Below are positions 63,286 through 64,000 of a stretch of 64,000 bases of DNA, in pieces. The DNA comes from Collinsella sp944321445 (GTDB taxonomy: Bacteria > Actinomycetota > Coriobacteriia > Coriobacteriales > Coriobacteriaceae). Position 1 is the first letter of the stretch; each line of letters begins with the position of its first letter. The DNA is taken from the NCBI RefSeq assembly GCF_030371825.1, contig NZ_JAUDDM010000004.1. The stretch is one strand, 5' to 3'. A model generated the notes under the pieces. It ran no database searches and had not been told where the DNA came from. It was given only the letters and a program-made list of their open reading frames with translations. The position numbers and the translations under genes are program-made.

Positions 63286-64000
63286 ATGAACTTCAACCGC
63301 ACCCTCGATGACCACGCGACTGTAACCGAAACCACAACCGAAGCCGCCGCCGAGGCCAACGCGCCGCGCGAGCCCGAGGCGCCCGCCCGGCCGCGCTCGC
63401 GCTACATCCCCGCACTCGATGGCATCCGCACCGTTGCCGTTGCCGCCGTCGTCCTCTACCACCTGGGATTCTCGTGGATCCAGGGCGGCCTTCAGGGCGT
63501 GACGGTGTTCTTCGTCCTGTCGGGTTACCTCATCACGCACCTGCTTATCGTGGAGTTTGACGGAACGGGCCGCATCGACCTCAAGGATTTCTGGATTCGC
63601 CGCATCCGACGCCTACTGCCCGCCATCGTCACGGTCATCGTGGCCACGGCGGCGCTGTGCGCGCTGTTCAACCACGTGATGCTCACGAAGATGCGGCCGG
63701 ACATCGTGCCGTCGCTGTTGTTCTTCAACAACTGGTGGCAAATCCTGCGCAATGTTTCGTATTTCGATGCCCTGGGCGACCCCTCCCCGCTCACGCATTT
63801 CTGGTCGCTCGCCATCGAGGAACAGTTCTATTTGATATGGCCTTTGCTGTTGCTCGCGCTCATGAAGGTGGGGGCGAAGCGCCCGACCATCCGTCGCATC
63901 ACGCTCGCGATTGCGCTGATGTCCGCCGCGGCCATGGCCGTGCTGTACGACCCGGCCGTCGACCCGAGCCGCGTGTACTACGGCACCGATACTCGCGTGT
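63286..64000 (+). CDS. OatA-like membrane acyltransferase, truncated by the window edge
   Basis: The frame is open for 238 codons to the end of the window. After a Thr/Glu/Ala-rich N-terminus (1-45), the acyltransferase-3 domain begins with IPALDGIRTVAVAAVVLYHL (catalytic-type His) and continues with GVTVFFVLSGYLIT, FWIRRIRRLLPA and HFWSLAIEEQFYLIWPLLL. OatA-type proteins O-acetylate peptidoglycan or other surface glycans; an SGNH domain may follow beyond the window. No strong ribosome-binding site precedes the ATG. A TACAAT (63231-63236) could be a -10. Confidence 0.85.
   Translation, partial: MNFNRTLDDHATVTETTTEAAAEANAPREPEAPARPRSRYIPALDGIRTVAVAAVVLYHLGFSWIQGGLQGVTVFFVLSGYLITHLLIVEFDGTGRIDLKDFWIRRIRRLLPAIVTVIVATAALCALFNHVMLTKMRPDIVPSLLFFNNWWQILRNVSYFDALGDPSPLTHFWSLAIEEQFYLIWPLLLLALMKVGAKRPTIRRITLAIALMSAAAMAVLYDPAVDPSRVYYGTDTRV

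Overview
The window is high-GC, operon-dense chromosomal DNA from an actinobacterium. The best fit is class Coriobacteriia and probably Collinsella. This rests on the proteins seen (a MoaE-like protein, a fibro-slime surface protein ending in an LAxTG-type sorting signal, alanine/proline/glutamate-rich linkers in housekeeping enzymes) and on the F-type ATP synthase layout. The genus call is inference. No phage, transposase, plasmid gene or CRISPR array was seen.

Layout. 0.1-5.7 kb: phosphohexomutase, homocysteine methyltransferase with a DtxR/MntR-type regulator, peptidase T and a membrane acyltransferase. 6.2-15.7 kb: LCP ligase, murA and a complete atp operon in the order atpI-like-B-E-F-H-A-G-D-C. 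15.8-25 kb: upp, rpiB, glpK, tsaC/sua5, prmC and purN-purM-purF. 25.4-33.2 kb: a CmpB-like membrane protein, a MoaE-like protein and an ECF transporter operon (S, double ATPase, T) followed by a PHP phosphoesterase and an RpiR regulator. 33.4-46 kb: class B sortase, purE, carAB, pdxY, a one-TM protein, an ABC exporter and a Nudix hydrolase. 46-51 kb: a 1573-residue cell-wall-anchored adhesin. 51-60 kb: purD-degV-purA, dnaB, then rplI/yybS-like/rpsR/ssb/rpsF, a cluster that lies near the replication origin in many bacteria. 60-64 kb: a DUF4013 protein, two tRNA-Ser genes, lemA and a truncated acyltransferase gene. Nucleotide supply (purN, M, F, E, A, D, carAB, upp) is spread over several transcription units.

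Two features are not explained by the genes. First, the leader of the ECF operon (27879-27985) folds into a closed multi-helix junction whose closing stem contains the ribosome-binding site of the first gene. This looks like a translational riboswitch, and I cannot assign it to a class. Second, almost every sizeable intergenic gap holds one or more long inverted repeats from at least eight sequence families. These include four 66-bp perfect palindromes, four related long-arm elements with a conserved core arranged in two pairs between convergent genes, a 33-bp dyad family, and several 100-330 nt composite dyads. No transposase that could mobilise them is present here. They may be REP/MITE-like elements, structured RNAs or both.

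Start codons were chosen by ribosome-binding sites read by eye. Product names rest on motif recognition, not on database searches.
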